64,000 bases of DNA from Cliona cf. orientalis (lineage: Eukaryota; Porifera; Demospongiae; Clionaida; Clionaidae): positions 4,092,001-4,156,000 of the forward strand of contig OZ005705.1 in the NCBI GenBank assembly GCA_963930775.1, given 5' to 3'. How positions within the stretch are numbered: the stretch's first letter is position 1; each line of letters starts with the position of its first letter. This document shows, one piece after another, positions 21,940 through 33,800 of the stretch. Under the pieces are notes generated by a model. That model was not told where the DNA came from, ran no database searches, and saw only the letters and a list, made by a program, of their open reading frames with translations. The translations under genes and the position numbers were made by a program.

Positions 21940-23582
21940 AAACACAGCTACTCTGAATAAAGAAGCACAAACTACTACTCCATGAATTTGCAGATGTGTT
22001 TTCCGAGGGACACGACGACTTCAGGAAAAAAGACCTGGTGAAACACAATTGACACTGGTGTTGCAGCTCTATACGTCAGCCACCCCGCAGACTTCCACTT
22101 AGCAAGAAGGAAGAAGCACAGAAGGCTGTGCAGGACATGAACCAGCAAGGAGTAATTCAGCCATCATAGAGTGCTTGGTCGTCTCCAGTAGTACTCGTGA
22201 AGAAGAATGATGGTGGAATCCGCTTTTGCATCGACTACCGGAAACTCAATGATGTAACCATCAAAGATTCCTACCCCTTGCCGCATATCGATGACTCCAT
22301 CAAAGCATTATCTGGTGCCAAGTGGTTCTCCACTCTGGACCTGAAGTCGGGCTATTGGCAAGTGGAGCTGGATGCCAAGGACAAAGAGAAGACGGTATTT
22401 TCTATTGGGAGGGGTCTCTGGGAGTTCACAGTTATGCCTTTTGGATTAGCCAATGCACCTGCCACTTTCGAGAGGCTCATGGAACAGGTCCTGGCTGGGC
22501 TACCGTTGTCTACTGCACTTGTCTACCTTGGTGTTCTGGTGGCTTCGGAACAGGTCCTGGCTGGGCTACCGTTGTCTACTGCATTTGTCTACCTTGATGA
22601 TGTTCTGGTGGCTGGAAGAAGCTTTGCTGATCCGATGGCGAACCTCAAAGCCGTTCTACAGAGATTCAAGCAGGCCAATCTGAAGCTATCACCGAAGAAA
22701 TGCTTCCTGTTCCAAAGAGAGGTGAGGTATCTGGGTCACATAATTAGTGAGCATGGGATAGCTACTGACCCAGAGAAAACAGAAGTGGTAAGATGTTGGC
22801 CCATACCAACTGGCACAAAACAGCTTCGTAGTTTTGTTGGTCTTTGCTCTTACTACTGCAGATTTATAGTTGGATTTGCAGATGTTGCACGGCCACTCTA
22901 TGACAGCATGAAGGGAACCTTCCACTGGACCCCTGAGTGTGATAGAGCCTTCCAGAAATTGAAGCATCTACTGACCGAAGCACCTATCCTTGGCTATCCA
23001 ACGGTTGATGACCCTTTTGTGGTTGATACAGATGCCAGTCTTGTGGGAGTGGGAGCGGTTCTCTCACAAATTCAGGATGATAAGGAAAACGTGATCTCTT
23101 ATTTTAGCCACAGGTTGAGTAAAGCTGAGAGCAACTACTGTGTAACAAGGAGAGAGCTGTTGGCTGTGATCAAAGCCCTCTGGAAGTTCCACCCCTACCT
23201 CTATGGCAGACCTTTCACTCTACGCACGGATTATGCTGCTCTGCGCTGGCTCCTAAACTTCAAGTGCCCTGATGGTCAGACGGCAAGATGGCTACAGGAG
23301 CTACAGCAGTACATCTTTACTGTGGAGCACAGGCGCGGCTTGAAGCACAATAATGCTGATGCTCTATCAAGACGTCCTTGCCTACGAGACGACTGCAAGC
23401 ACTGCCACCGATTGGAGGCTAAAGAGGAGCTACAGAGGGAAGAGGAGCATAGTGAGTACTTCTCTTGTAGGTTTGTAAATCTCTATGAGGGGGAAGTGAG
23501 GGCTTGGAACCAGGAGGAGCTAAGGGCAGCACAACAAGGAGACTTGGACCTCAAGCCCCTACTTCACTCTACAGCCAAGTAA
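21940..23582 (+). pseudogene. Reverse transcriptase and RNase H of the Gypsy element
   Basis: The upstream part (21940-22196) is shifted and interrupted by stops; the main frame runs 22197-23582. Reverse transcriptase landmarks are FCIDYRKLN, FSTLDLKSGYWQ, TVMPFGLANAPATF and YLDD at about residues 131-134. RNase H landmarks are DTDASLVGVGAV, ESNYCVTRRELLAV and NADALSRRP. A 66-bp tandem duplication (22481-22546 and 22547-22615) repeats the segment leading to the active site. In the first copy the two aspartates are replaced (YLGVL); the second keeps YLDD. The insertion of 22 residues in the palm probably abolishes activity. Confidence 0.88.
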
Positions 23583-24723
23583 CAAAAGCTTATTGGATGC
23601 AGTGGGAGAGCCTCGAGTTGAAGGATGGAGTCCTCTACCGCCTCTGGGAAACTCCTGCAGGAGATCGAGTCGTGAAACAGCTGATCCTCCCCAAGAAGCT
23701 GAGACCCAGTGTCCTACAGCAACTCCATTGTTCCTCGACAGCTGGTCATCTTGGAGTAAACAAAACTCTAGGAAAAGTACGGGAGCAATTCTACTGGGTA
23801 TCATGCAGCAAAGATGTCAAAGCCTTCTGCAAGAATTGTGACCTATGTGCTTCCAGGTAGGGTCCAGCAAGGAAGATACAAGCCCCACTAAGCCAGTACA
23901 ACATTGGAGCACCCATGGAGCGGCTGGCTATTGACGTTCTCGGACCACTTCTGCAAAGCAAACAAAGCAACAAATACTTCTTGATCGCAGCCGACTACTT
24001 CACCAAGTGGGTGGAAGCCTATCCTCTGGTGAACCAGAAGGCAGTCACAGTGGCTGAAGTTTTAATTCGAGAATTCATCAGCAGATTCGGAGTCCCTCTG
24101 ATCCTGCACTCGGCATTTTGAGAGTGCTGTATTTCAGAGATGTGCAAGCTGTTGGGAGTCACTAAAACCAGGACCCTCCCCTTCATCCACAGTCTGACGG
24201 TATGGTAGAATGCTTTAACCGTACCCTTGAGGCTCAACTCTCAAAGTTTGTCGAGGATCACCAACAAGACTGGGATCTCCACCTGCCACTGCTGCTGATG
24301 GCTTACAGGACTGCTGTCCGTGAAGCTACAGGCTGCACACCGGCTTGTCTCATGCTGGGCCGGGACCTGCGGCTGCCTATTGACCTCGTTTTCGGCCGCC
24401 CCGAAGATGAAATGCCCAACACTACTACCATCTTCTCGGAAGAGCTGGGGAAGAGACCGGAGCAGGTGCACGAGTTTGCACGCGCAAATCTGAAAGTGGC
24501 TACTGACAGAATGAAGGAGAGGTATGACTCCATGGCCGAGGATACTCCCCAAGAGAAAGGAGAGCCAGTGTGGGCCTATATTCCACAACGGAAGAAGGGG
24601 ATCTCACCAAAACTGATGCATCCTTGGAAAGGCCCCTACCTTGTCTTCAAAAGGATCAATGACTTGGTCTACTGTGTGCAACTCACTCCAAGAAGCAAGC
24701 CCAAAGTCCTCCATTGTAACTGA
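23504..24723 (+). pseudogene. Integrase of the Gypsy element, in three broken frames
   Basis: Frame 23504-23860 carries the zinc-binding region (HCSSTAGHLG with CKNCDLC) and ends at a stop. Frame 23915-24121 carries the first catalytic aspartate (LAIDVLGPL) and stops where the second aspartate block (normally a D-N/Q context) is disrupted. Frame 24202-24723 carries the glutamate helix (MVECFNRTLEAQL) and the C-terminal segment TGCTPACLMLGRDLRLP. The core is therefore present in order but disabled by a deletion near 24115-24140 and two frameshifts. Confidence 0.85.
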
Positions 24724-24913
24724 TTGTGGCGGTACACTGGCCTGTCTCCTCCAACCTGGCTAAAAGACCAAGATGGTGTAGAGGGAGGTGTCTCTCCAGC
24801 TACTGCCACACCACTGCAGCCTTGAAGGTCTAATCGCCAGAGGAAGCCTCCTAAGAGACTTTCCTATGACGGTATCTGATGCCTGCCCGAGACGTGCAGA
24901 ACAAGGAGGATAG

Positions 24914-26577
24914 GGTTATGGGAAGCGCAGATATTATGACTGCTATCATTAGTCACCTATTCATTGATTAACTAGAGCTCTGTAGAGCACATACCCCGTG
25001 CACACATTGCGCAATCTATAGAATTGCTTTGTGTGCATGGCTATAATTTTGTGAACTTCAGAAAATTAGTGGAAATGCTGCTTAATTGTACAATGTCATA
25101 GCTACCGGAGGTCCCTGTCACAAAAGCACTCTTTTTGTATTATAGATATAGACTAGTACTAGGAGATATGAACTGATACGTCCAATAGTCTGTTGTAATA
25201 GTATAGCCATCTTACATTATGTTTCTGTTCCATAGGGCTGCAGATTTCAGCTCCGTAAGCGGATTCGGATGAACTATAGATTTCAAGAACATTATTAATG
25301 AACAACTTAGACTACGTCCAGAGTCCCTCATGAATACACTGCCATAATTCGAACTAGGACACATTGACAAACTGTGCATGCTCCGTATACGCGTATATTG
25401 GCGCGCGCGGCTTGACCTTCACCTGCCACGTGCTCGACTGAATAGGGAAACCCCCCCTGAAAGCGAGCTCGCTAAAGAAAGCGAACTGAGAGAATCACCA
25501 TATATCATCGGATAGTCCACAATCTCTTCTACGCTAGGTTTGAATTCTGGGTCCCAACACCCTGTCATGTGAGATAAACATTTTGAAGCAGTCTTCACCC
25601 CAATTTTATCGTAGGTTTCATCATCATTTCATCACAATTACCTCATCGGTCGGCCGAAGCGATTTGTTGATTGGGACTCTGGACGTAATTTCGACGATCT
25701 TTACCAGTCACGATATTATTCTTGGCTACTTAGGCCATACCAATTTGATGTTATGTTTCTCGGACAAACAGAAGCTGGAAACAGACCAGGGTGGTCGGCA
25801 TGAAAATAATAATTAACAGGAGGTGTGGCCTAGTAAATCGTGAGCATCACCAGTCCACAGACAGCCAGCTATCATTTTAGTAGTGAATACTTGCATTCTC
25901 GAGCACTTTTGATGATCGTGTAGCTTATAGCACTATCAGTAGCAGACCAAGAGTGCTCTTTTTGAAAAGTACTCCTGGCCTGTCACTATCATAATGTGAG
26001 GAATGTTAATTAAAACAATTTTATTTTTTTTTCAAATCAGCCAAAAACAGACCCGCCGAATCCGAGAAACAAAAAATTAACTTCCGAGAAACAAAAAATT
26101 AACTTGGTATGGCTTTAGTTGTGCGCATGAGCAGACAACGCAATGGGCATGCATTATGCATTGAGTAGGCACTGTCGATAGGCGTGGCTACGTTAGCTAA
26201 CAAAAAGGCACTATTAGTGACGCCCATGGACCATGTCCATCGATTTGACGGACACTGAAGCCAGTTTTTCGCCGAATTCGATTGACTCGTGCTTACGAGT
26301 CGCTTAGATGTCTACATCTTGAGATATGGCGATTTTTGTGCTCATGACAACGACGATGACGACCGATTACTTTACCCCTTGCGCATGCGCACAGGGTAAT
26401 TATTCACACGTGTTAATGCACTAGTGTCTGTGTCTGTCACCCCTTACAATACAATTACTGGGCTCTATAAAAGCCCCTGACATGTATTCAATTCAGAGAA
26501 AGAGAGAAAAGAAATATAATCCCATAAGCTCTGCAACTGGCAAACTCTACGCAAGCCTAGCAACGCAAACTGTAACA
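24914..26577 (+). repeat. 3' LTR of the Gypsy element, split by an insertion
   Basis: Halves 24914-24971 and 26397-26577. The first base of the LTR is changed from T to G. The join at TTGATTAA|TTATTCACACG reproduces the 5' LTR when the insertion and one TAA are removed. Confidence 0.88.
24972..26396. mobile_element. Harbinger-like non-autonomous element inside the 3' LTR
   Basis: Flanked by TAA at 24969-24971 and 26397-26399, the three-base target type of PIF/Harbinger. The left end CTAGAGCTCTGTAGAGCACA and the right end with CCCCTTGCGCATGCGCACAGGG match the short relatives at 29939-30297 and 61584-61945. This copy is about 1 kb longer. The extra part has no recognisable transposase, a GACGATCTTTACC motif at 25693, and a 22-bp tandem duplication near 26060-26104. 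Confidence 0.7.
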
Positions 26578-27359
26578 GTAGTTATGGCTTCTGTGTTTTG
26601 ACTAGTTGCGGGTCTGGAGCGCTTTCTGGGGCCAGGGCTTGCTGATGCCATGTGGCTTACACGTGTTTATCATGTGATACCGCGCTATAGCCCTAGCCCA
26701 CTATTGCATGCTGCATGCGAGCCATTGATATGTTGCCATGCCAAAATGATGCGTTGTCATGAGAATCACATATTATGACATGCTGCATCCTGTGTGCCCC
26801 CAAAAGCGCTCGCTCTCGATGTGTACTTAGACAGACCCTTTCCTCCTTTTGGGGGTGGGTTCCGGGGATGAGACTACCATAAATCAATAAATTTATGCGT
26901 GCATCTTATTCATGCCAGGTATAGCCTAGGCACATGAACGAAATTAATTGCATTATTTAAATTAATTCAATTTTACCCACACGCATGCGCCAGTGGTTTA
27001 CCACATGGTCACACACCAGTGCATGCTAGTGCTAGTGTGTTGTAGCTGGTCTACCAGCACTATTGATTATGAGTTTGCTCAAGTATTTTTAGAATGGAAG
27101 CTCTCCCTACACAATAGCAGACTGGAATCAGGCAGAGAGAAACAGAGTAGGCTAACAAGTAGTATCAGCAGTATCGCAGCAGTAAACTGATATTACAGAA
27201 GCAATACCCAACCCTGAAAAGATCAATAAAATTAGTGACCCATTCGTGATTCTGAATTGAAAGACTGTATATTATAACATACTCTGTGCAAGTATCCCAA
27301 GGTTGAAATTTGCATGATTTTGATGATTTTTTTTTATCAAAGTGATACTGACTCGGAAC

Positions 27360-27505
27360 CGCATGACTTTAATGCAACACAAATTTCTTGATTTATGCTA
27401 TGTTTTGATAAGGAAGTGAAATTGAAAACTCTGGAATGTGCAAATTTTTAATGCTCTATCTGCTGATCTTTGAATTATATTGTTCTGAGACCGAGCTGAG
27501 TTACA
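27360..27505 (-). repeat. Inverted copy of the 9090-9250 repeat
   Basis: Shares, as complement, AGAGCATTAAAA/TTTATGCTCT-type blocks, the GACCAGCAGATAGAGC core and the TTCCAGAGTTTTC stretch with 9090-9250. No Pol III boxes are visible beside this copy. Confidence 0.5.
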
Positions 27506-27550
27506 TTTCCCCCCTACTTAGTAATTGTTGGCTACACCATCAAGCTCACC

Positions 27551-27710
27551 CCTTGTGCTTGCGCACAAGCAGAGTACATAGGTAAAGGTCGTCAACAAGT
27601 GCATGCAAAATAGTACCACAGCTCTCATCTCTGCAAATATATGCACTGCAGGATGCAGCCATTGCAGGTGCAGCACATGGGGTGTGTGCTCTAGAGAGCT
27701 CTGGTAACAA
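27551..27710 (-). repeat. Truncated CTAGAGCTCT MITE
   Basis: Minus-strand remnant: AGAGCTCTCTAGAGCACACACCCC at one side and a GCGCAAGCAC-type end at the other. An exact GACGACCTTTACC (minus strand) is at 27581-27593, the same relative position as in the copy at 61584. Confidence 0.6.
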
Positions 27711-27887
27711 ATTGATACCTAACAGCAGTTTTTGAATGAGGATGAAGATGATATACAGCATTATGTTATTACACAACCACACTGTCATAATTACAGACAG
27801 AGAAATATCAGTATCACAAAGAGATTACAATAACCTTGATAATTATAATATTGGTGTCGGAGAAGTAGAAAAACAATTTAGTAGTGA

Positions 27888-30800
27888 CTAATTTGGAGAG
27901 AACCACTCCCAAAATCTTTGCAGAGATTCCATGGACGAAAAAGTTATCTCCTCATTTATGCCACTACCTCCCTCTTTAGAGTTCAGTGAATCTTGCTGAA
28001 TCACTTTCTTCACCCACTCTACCTCCAGCACCTCTCCGGCCTATACAACATAATCATAAAAATCACTGCAAGTTCTTGCAACATCCTGATTCCATTAATT
28101 TTGTGGCATTCCTCCACCTTGAATGTAGACTCTGTAAGTAGGGATGGCCTGGATATTGCCATAATATATGCAATACCGTAGAATCCCCCCCTGCATTTTT
28201 AACTCAAGTTCCTGCATAGGTAGTTTTATCTTGCATATAAGTCCCACCTCCCTGACTGTAAAATGGAGTCCATAAGTCAATAAAAACAGTAGCTACGGTT
28301 AGCAAACTAGCTATTTGTGTCATAATATGCCTTACTTTGTCGTTTTTCTCGAGTTTTGCCCATCAAACTGCCAGAGAAAGTACAGAGATCACGCGCCCAT
28401 GCGGCATTCGACGGTCGGTAATGGTCGTCACACAGAAATGTTAGGATCCCGCGTATAAGCCCCCTCCCCACTTTTGTCCAATCCTAGCATGCACAGAGGG
28501 GGGGAGGCATAATCGCGGGATTCTACGGTACATTACTTGCCCAGTAGCAATTTACTTTTCTGCGGTTATTAGGTAATGATGACATAATCTATGAGGTAAT
28601 TGCCAGAAAACTCAGGGCCTCCGTGGAGCCTTTCTGAGACTTGAAAATCGGTATATATGTAGAGTATCTGACGCATGTACCCAGCGAATACATTATAAGC
28701 TGAGCGCTACTTTCTCTGCGAAGTACCGCCGGCCGAACTTCACGCGTTCTCTTGGCTGACGTAATCCCGTGGATAAATAAAGCTAGCCTTGTGCTATATA
28801 TAGCACGCACGCTGTGTGCCATGCCGCAACTAACCTGATGTTCAGAAGCTGTCGAGTTCGTCTCCTGTGATTGAAAATTGTCAGTGTCGAGGTCGAGAGT
28901 CGGCCGCGGTCGACTCTCAGACTCCATCTCTGTGATTGAGGCGCCAGTATCATGAGTATCAATGTGTGTACGCACTATATTGACGACCTTTTACCATATG
29001 AACCATTATGCATGCAGCTACTGGGCAAGTGGTCAAGTGTTCATTACAAAAACATAAATAACTCAGAGCAACTTAAATTTTAAGATTTTTAACTTTCATA
29101 TTCGTCATCTACTCCAGAATACCTATCTATCAAGCCCCCACACATCCATGGAAATAATCAGGTATGCCTGAACCAGTTGTGTAAAATATAGCCAATTGTC
29201 AATCTTTCTTTCTTTTTCATTACCAGGGCTAACTCAAGATTCTCTGGACCGCTCACCTTAGTTCTCACATAAATCCACTCTATTTTGCAACGCGCAGTGC
29301 AGTGTCACACTAGTTTTGTGTTATCATGACCATAATGGTGGGTTTGGTCAGAGCATGCATTGTATGATTGGGTGTGTTTTATATGCCATTTTGTCATATA
29401 ATGCGCATGCTCATAATGTGTTACCATGGTGAAGTCATGTGACAGGAGTTTGTGCTGGCGCCGCACGCCACCACATCGATCGATCACACGCGGTGCACGC
29501 GGGCAGACTAGACCTGACAGAAGCCTGAGAACGCATAGTCCGTGAAAAATTTGTTTAGGGAGAACCGTAGGCCTTAAAAATGAGTAAGTTTAATGTTGGT
29601 AGCAGCTTCTCTGGGTCTGGGAACGAGGCTAGTCACTGAGCTGACGGTTTATATGCTGAGTCTGATCTAGAGCTTGCCTATGAAAAGTGCGGTCGCGGTA
29701 TGACCTAGTGAGGGGCATGGCTATGACTCGCACGCGAGCAATTTCGGCAAGTTATCCTGGATAAGTATACTACAAGTATAAAAAATAATTAAATAAATTG
29801 AAGGATGAAGTAGAGATGGCAGGGTTGAAAAGTACATGAACGAGATTAGGGATAATCACATCCACTATACATCCCTACGTTTACTTTTCTCGATTATCAT
29901 GCGCCTGTGCTATCCTTAATTTGAATCTTTTATAATACTAGAGCTCTGTAGAGCACATACCCCGCGCACTGCAACACTCTTGTGGAAGAGCTGTTTTATG
30001 CCTTGACGACCCTTTCCAACACTGAGCTTGAGCATGCGCAGTCGCATCAGCATGCTAAAAGAGTGGGTGTGGTCGATAAACCACAGGCATGCCGAACAGA
30101 AAATGCACGATTTATATAGCACTAGTAAGTCTTTTTGAGCAATTTAAAGTGCGTACAAACCAGTTTTTCACCGATATCTACCGATTGGTTGTGCTTTCAG
30201 CACGCACAGACGCCTAGAACTCGAGATCTGCGATTTTCATGCTGACAACGACTGACGGACAAACCGATTCCTTTATCCCTTGCGCATGTGCGTGGAGTAA
30301 TCATTATAATATGCATGTGGGATCAAGAAATTCAATATGCTTGTAGGGGGTGGGGGATAATCAGATTTTGATCGTCGCATGGTTTGCCCGTTCAATGCTG
30401 GACTTTTTTGTCAAACTGCGTCTGTATTCATTCACTAGCTATCTTGTAGTTATCTTCAGTAAATGTGTAACTAGTAGTATGTTCAGAAGAAATTTCGTTC
30501 TTGCATAATATTATTGTGACATTGTACGTGTAGCTGATATCATGCATACACTCCCATCAGCATCAAAAGGTTGGCCTAAGTGTATTTACCTTCGATTTTA
30601 GATTACAAAACTACTAGTAGCAAGACTCCAGAGTGCATGGTAATCCTAAAGTTTGTTTATAACTACCGTAAACTCTGGTTATTAAGCGCACCTTGCTATT
30701 AAGCGCACATTATTTATTAAGCGCATGCCCTCTTCTTGTCATAAGCTATTGTTTATTAAGCGCATGTGCTTAATAGGCGTGGCGTTCTATGAACCTGACC

Positions 30801-33800
30801 TTGACTGGCTGGAAAGTATTTGGAGTCCAGCTATCTTTGGAGAAATGATGGCCACGAATAACGTCATGCAAGAAGATCGACAAATTGCCAGCACTCGTCA
30901 TCTTGAGTGGCAACTGTAAACGTTAAAGTGCTCGATCGATCGATCGAGCGCTAGTGCTAGCGGGCCTCGCATCCATCACGTGCCCAAACGTTTGTGGGCG
31001 TGGTTATGTGCCATATAAGCGCATATCCTTTATTAAGCGCATACTGTCATTCCGTTTACCGCTATAAGCGCATGCGCTTATTAACCAGAGTCTACGGTAT
31101 ATGTTTAACATGCTGACCAGACATATCCAGGCACCACAGACAGTGGACACTTGTGTCAAAGAAACATGCATATGCTGTGCTATTAAATTATTTAATATTA
31201 TTCAATGATTGTTCTTCACTTGTACATGTACATGTATATACAATGATACATGTATTTATAGATTGGAATTTCATGGATCCGGAGGTGATGGCTTCTGCCA
31301 AGCACTATGTTAGCTATGCTAAAGGTGTTTTAGCTGTGAGTGCATGCCTTGTCTCCAAACATTGGCTCAGTGGCTAGAGTTCAATACACGTGCACCTTGC
31401 ATAAGCCTGATACCCCGAATACCATACTCAAGAGCTTCAAACCACGGCATTGCTGTACGACTGGATAGATGAGAATGTAGCCACGCCCCTCATCAACTCG
31501 TTCATGGTAGCTGGCTCAGTGACAAAATTGAAAGAAGGCTGTTATGGGCCACGTAGCAATGAGTAGATCTACCTTCTGTTTATGAAGTGAAGTTTAGTGT
31601 TGGCAGCTACCATTCAATAATTGTCGCCAGCACTCGAGCTAGCTAGTTCGTCGTTCAGCGGAGCGGTCGATTGCTAGGCTAGACGCTAGCGCTAGCTAGC
31701 TATATGAGCTCTATGCGCCGGCGCGCGCCACTAGCACTGCACTGGCATCATTTGTCGCATGATTTCACCATGGCAACACTATACGAGCATGCGCATTATA
31801 TAACAAAATGGCGTATTGGAGATGACCAATTGTGTGAAATGCGCTGCACCAAGGTATACCAACTGTCACGATAACGCAAAAGTAGTGTACCACAAACATA
31901 CGCTTAACAAAATGGAGTGGATTTATACTTGAACTAAGCTGAGAGGTAGAAGTAGTCTTGAGTTAGCCTTGGATAAAATGAAAGAAGATTGACAATTTGC
32001 ACTTTTATAAATAGCTGGTTCAGGCATACCTAATTGTTTCCATGGATGTTTCAGGCCTTGATACATAGCTATTCTGGCATAAATCGTGAATATATAAGTT
32101 AAATAAACCTTAATATTTTATTTGCTCTGAGTTATTAACTTTTTTGTAATGTAGTACATATATGGTATATCCGGGCCATCCCTACTTAACTCTATTATTA
32201 TACCACTACACCATTGAAATGAAGTTAAGAGTTAATGAGAACATCATAATAGATAGCATTGACGAATTACGCTAAAGGGGAACAAAAAACAGAAACATGT
32301 ACAAAAAACAATGAAATTGAAGGGTGAAGTAGGGATGGGAGGGCTAAAAAGTATACAAACAAGATTTGTAGGCATAATCATGTCCACTATACATCCCTAC
32401 GCTTGCTTTTGGGTAAGAGCAGGAATAGACCGTAACCAGGCAGTATTGCGACAGTCAATCCCCCAACCCTACATACGAGCCATAATAATAGCTAGGGGAT
32501 AACATGAATTTCCCTTGGTTAAGGATAGCACCAATGAATCATCGTCAACCGGCACATGATAGCTATATTCGAGAAAAGCAAGAGTAGGGATGTATAGAGG
32601 ACATGATTACCCCTACATATCTTGTTTGTATACTTTTTAGCCCTCCCATCCCTACTTCACCCTTCCATTTCATTGTTTTTTTATACTTGTATAACAAGCA
32701 TGGTGGAAAGTGCATAATATAATACCTGCAGAGGCCATACAGTGATTTCCCAGCCAGATGCATCAGTATGATGACAAAGTTCATCATCAATTTCCCGAAT
32801 TTCCTCCCTTTTTTTGCCAAAATTGTCGAAGTGTTTACACAGTTCAATGTGTAGTACACTTGCCTTGCCAACAAACACCTACATACATGGTGACTTTATG
32901 ATAGTGCAGAACTTCAGGTTAGGGGTGCATGTATTTCCTTCCATCACCGCCCCCCCCTCCCAAAAAACCCACCAAGTAGCAGGGTGGATTCTGTCCATGC
33001 CAGTATTCCATGAGAAGGCTAAGAGCCAGAGGGCCACGACTCGGAAAGGGGCTACAGGTCTCAAAAAAATAGATTCTACCTACAAAGGAGCAAGATTGTG
33101 GATGGGGCTAGATCACATTGCAGATGGTAGGCTCCAGCCACCGCTTCGCCCTATTTAACTTGTTAATTATTCTCAAGGGAGCCACAATGTGACAAAGGAG
33201 GTACACATAGTACATTATTGATATTCAAGAGGAACACTACATGTCTGGCAGCAAAAAGGGCCTACAAACGTTTGGCACATATACAGTAGTGGCCAATAAA
33301 AAGTTAACATTCAGTTTCATTGTATGATCATTTTTAGGTGAGATTGTTTCCATTTTCACACCACTCTGCAATATGCAGGAATACGCACACGCGCATCCAT
33401 TGTTTTTTTATGCACATTGTGTAATAACATCTAGCAGTAAATATGTGATGCATATAAATGGAACAAAAAGGACAGTTGTAAGGAGACATGTAAAAATAAA
33501 TAAAATTTCTCAGTGAATTTGACCTTCCATCAGTTGGAGGCCAATTGGTCCATGACAGGTGCTGCATGATGTCTTGAGGACCTTGCTCTCTTGCATCCAT
33601 CGTTTTTAATTGATCGTTCTTGATGTCATATGGAAGAAACAAGCTCTCGAGAAGCCATGAGCGACAGAGAAACACAAACAATCCTCGTACAGACTCGATA
33701 ATGTAGCAGACGTCAAAAGAAAGCTGTACTTTTGCGTGTTGTCAATCGCCAGGTACGTTTCACACAAGTAGTTTTAGTGATCATGAAGCTAAAAGCTATC

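Larger units (their letters stand above)
19590..26577 (+). mobile_element. Ty3/Gypsy LTR retrotransposon, degenerate
   Basis: The 227-bp 5' LTR (19590-19816) begins TGTTATGGG and ends GTAACA. The 3' LTR starts at 24914 and ends at 26577 but is split by a 1.4-kb insertion (24972-26396). A 4-bp target duplication GTAG flanks the element (19586-19589 and 26578-26581). A primer-binding-site-like stretch, TGGTGTCAGGAGT, follows the 5' LTR and a purine-rich tract precedes 24914. Order gag, protease, reverse transcriptase, RNase H, integrase is Ty3/Gypsy. The frames are broken by shifts, stops, a capsid deletion, a duplication and a MITE at 21336-21714, so this copy is not autonomous. Confidence 0.92.
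28137..29640 (+). repeat. Repeat of the GTAGGGATGGCCTGGATATGCC family, interrupted twice
   Basis: The left end (28137-28173) and the main body (29042-29640, ending GGGTCTGGGAACGAGGCTAG) are separated by insertions 28174-28530 and 28537-29041. Relatives: 59080-59640 in the same orientation, 31640-32190 and 41698-42156 inverted, and partial left ends at 53675 and 56388. Confidence 0.6.

Noticed and set aside
22322-22683. Plus-strand frames beside the reverse transcriptase
   Set aside because: Alternate-frame shadows of the RT and its duplication.
30725-30919. 64-codon frame resembling a small protein
   Set aside because: It lies wholly within the TACCGTA MITE at 30664-31099.
33334-33681. Minus-strand frame of 115 codons as a gene
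   Set aside because: No domain, low-quality composition and no splice-consistent neighbours.
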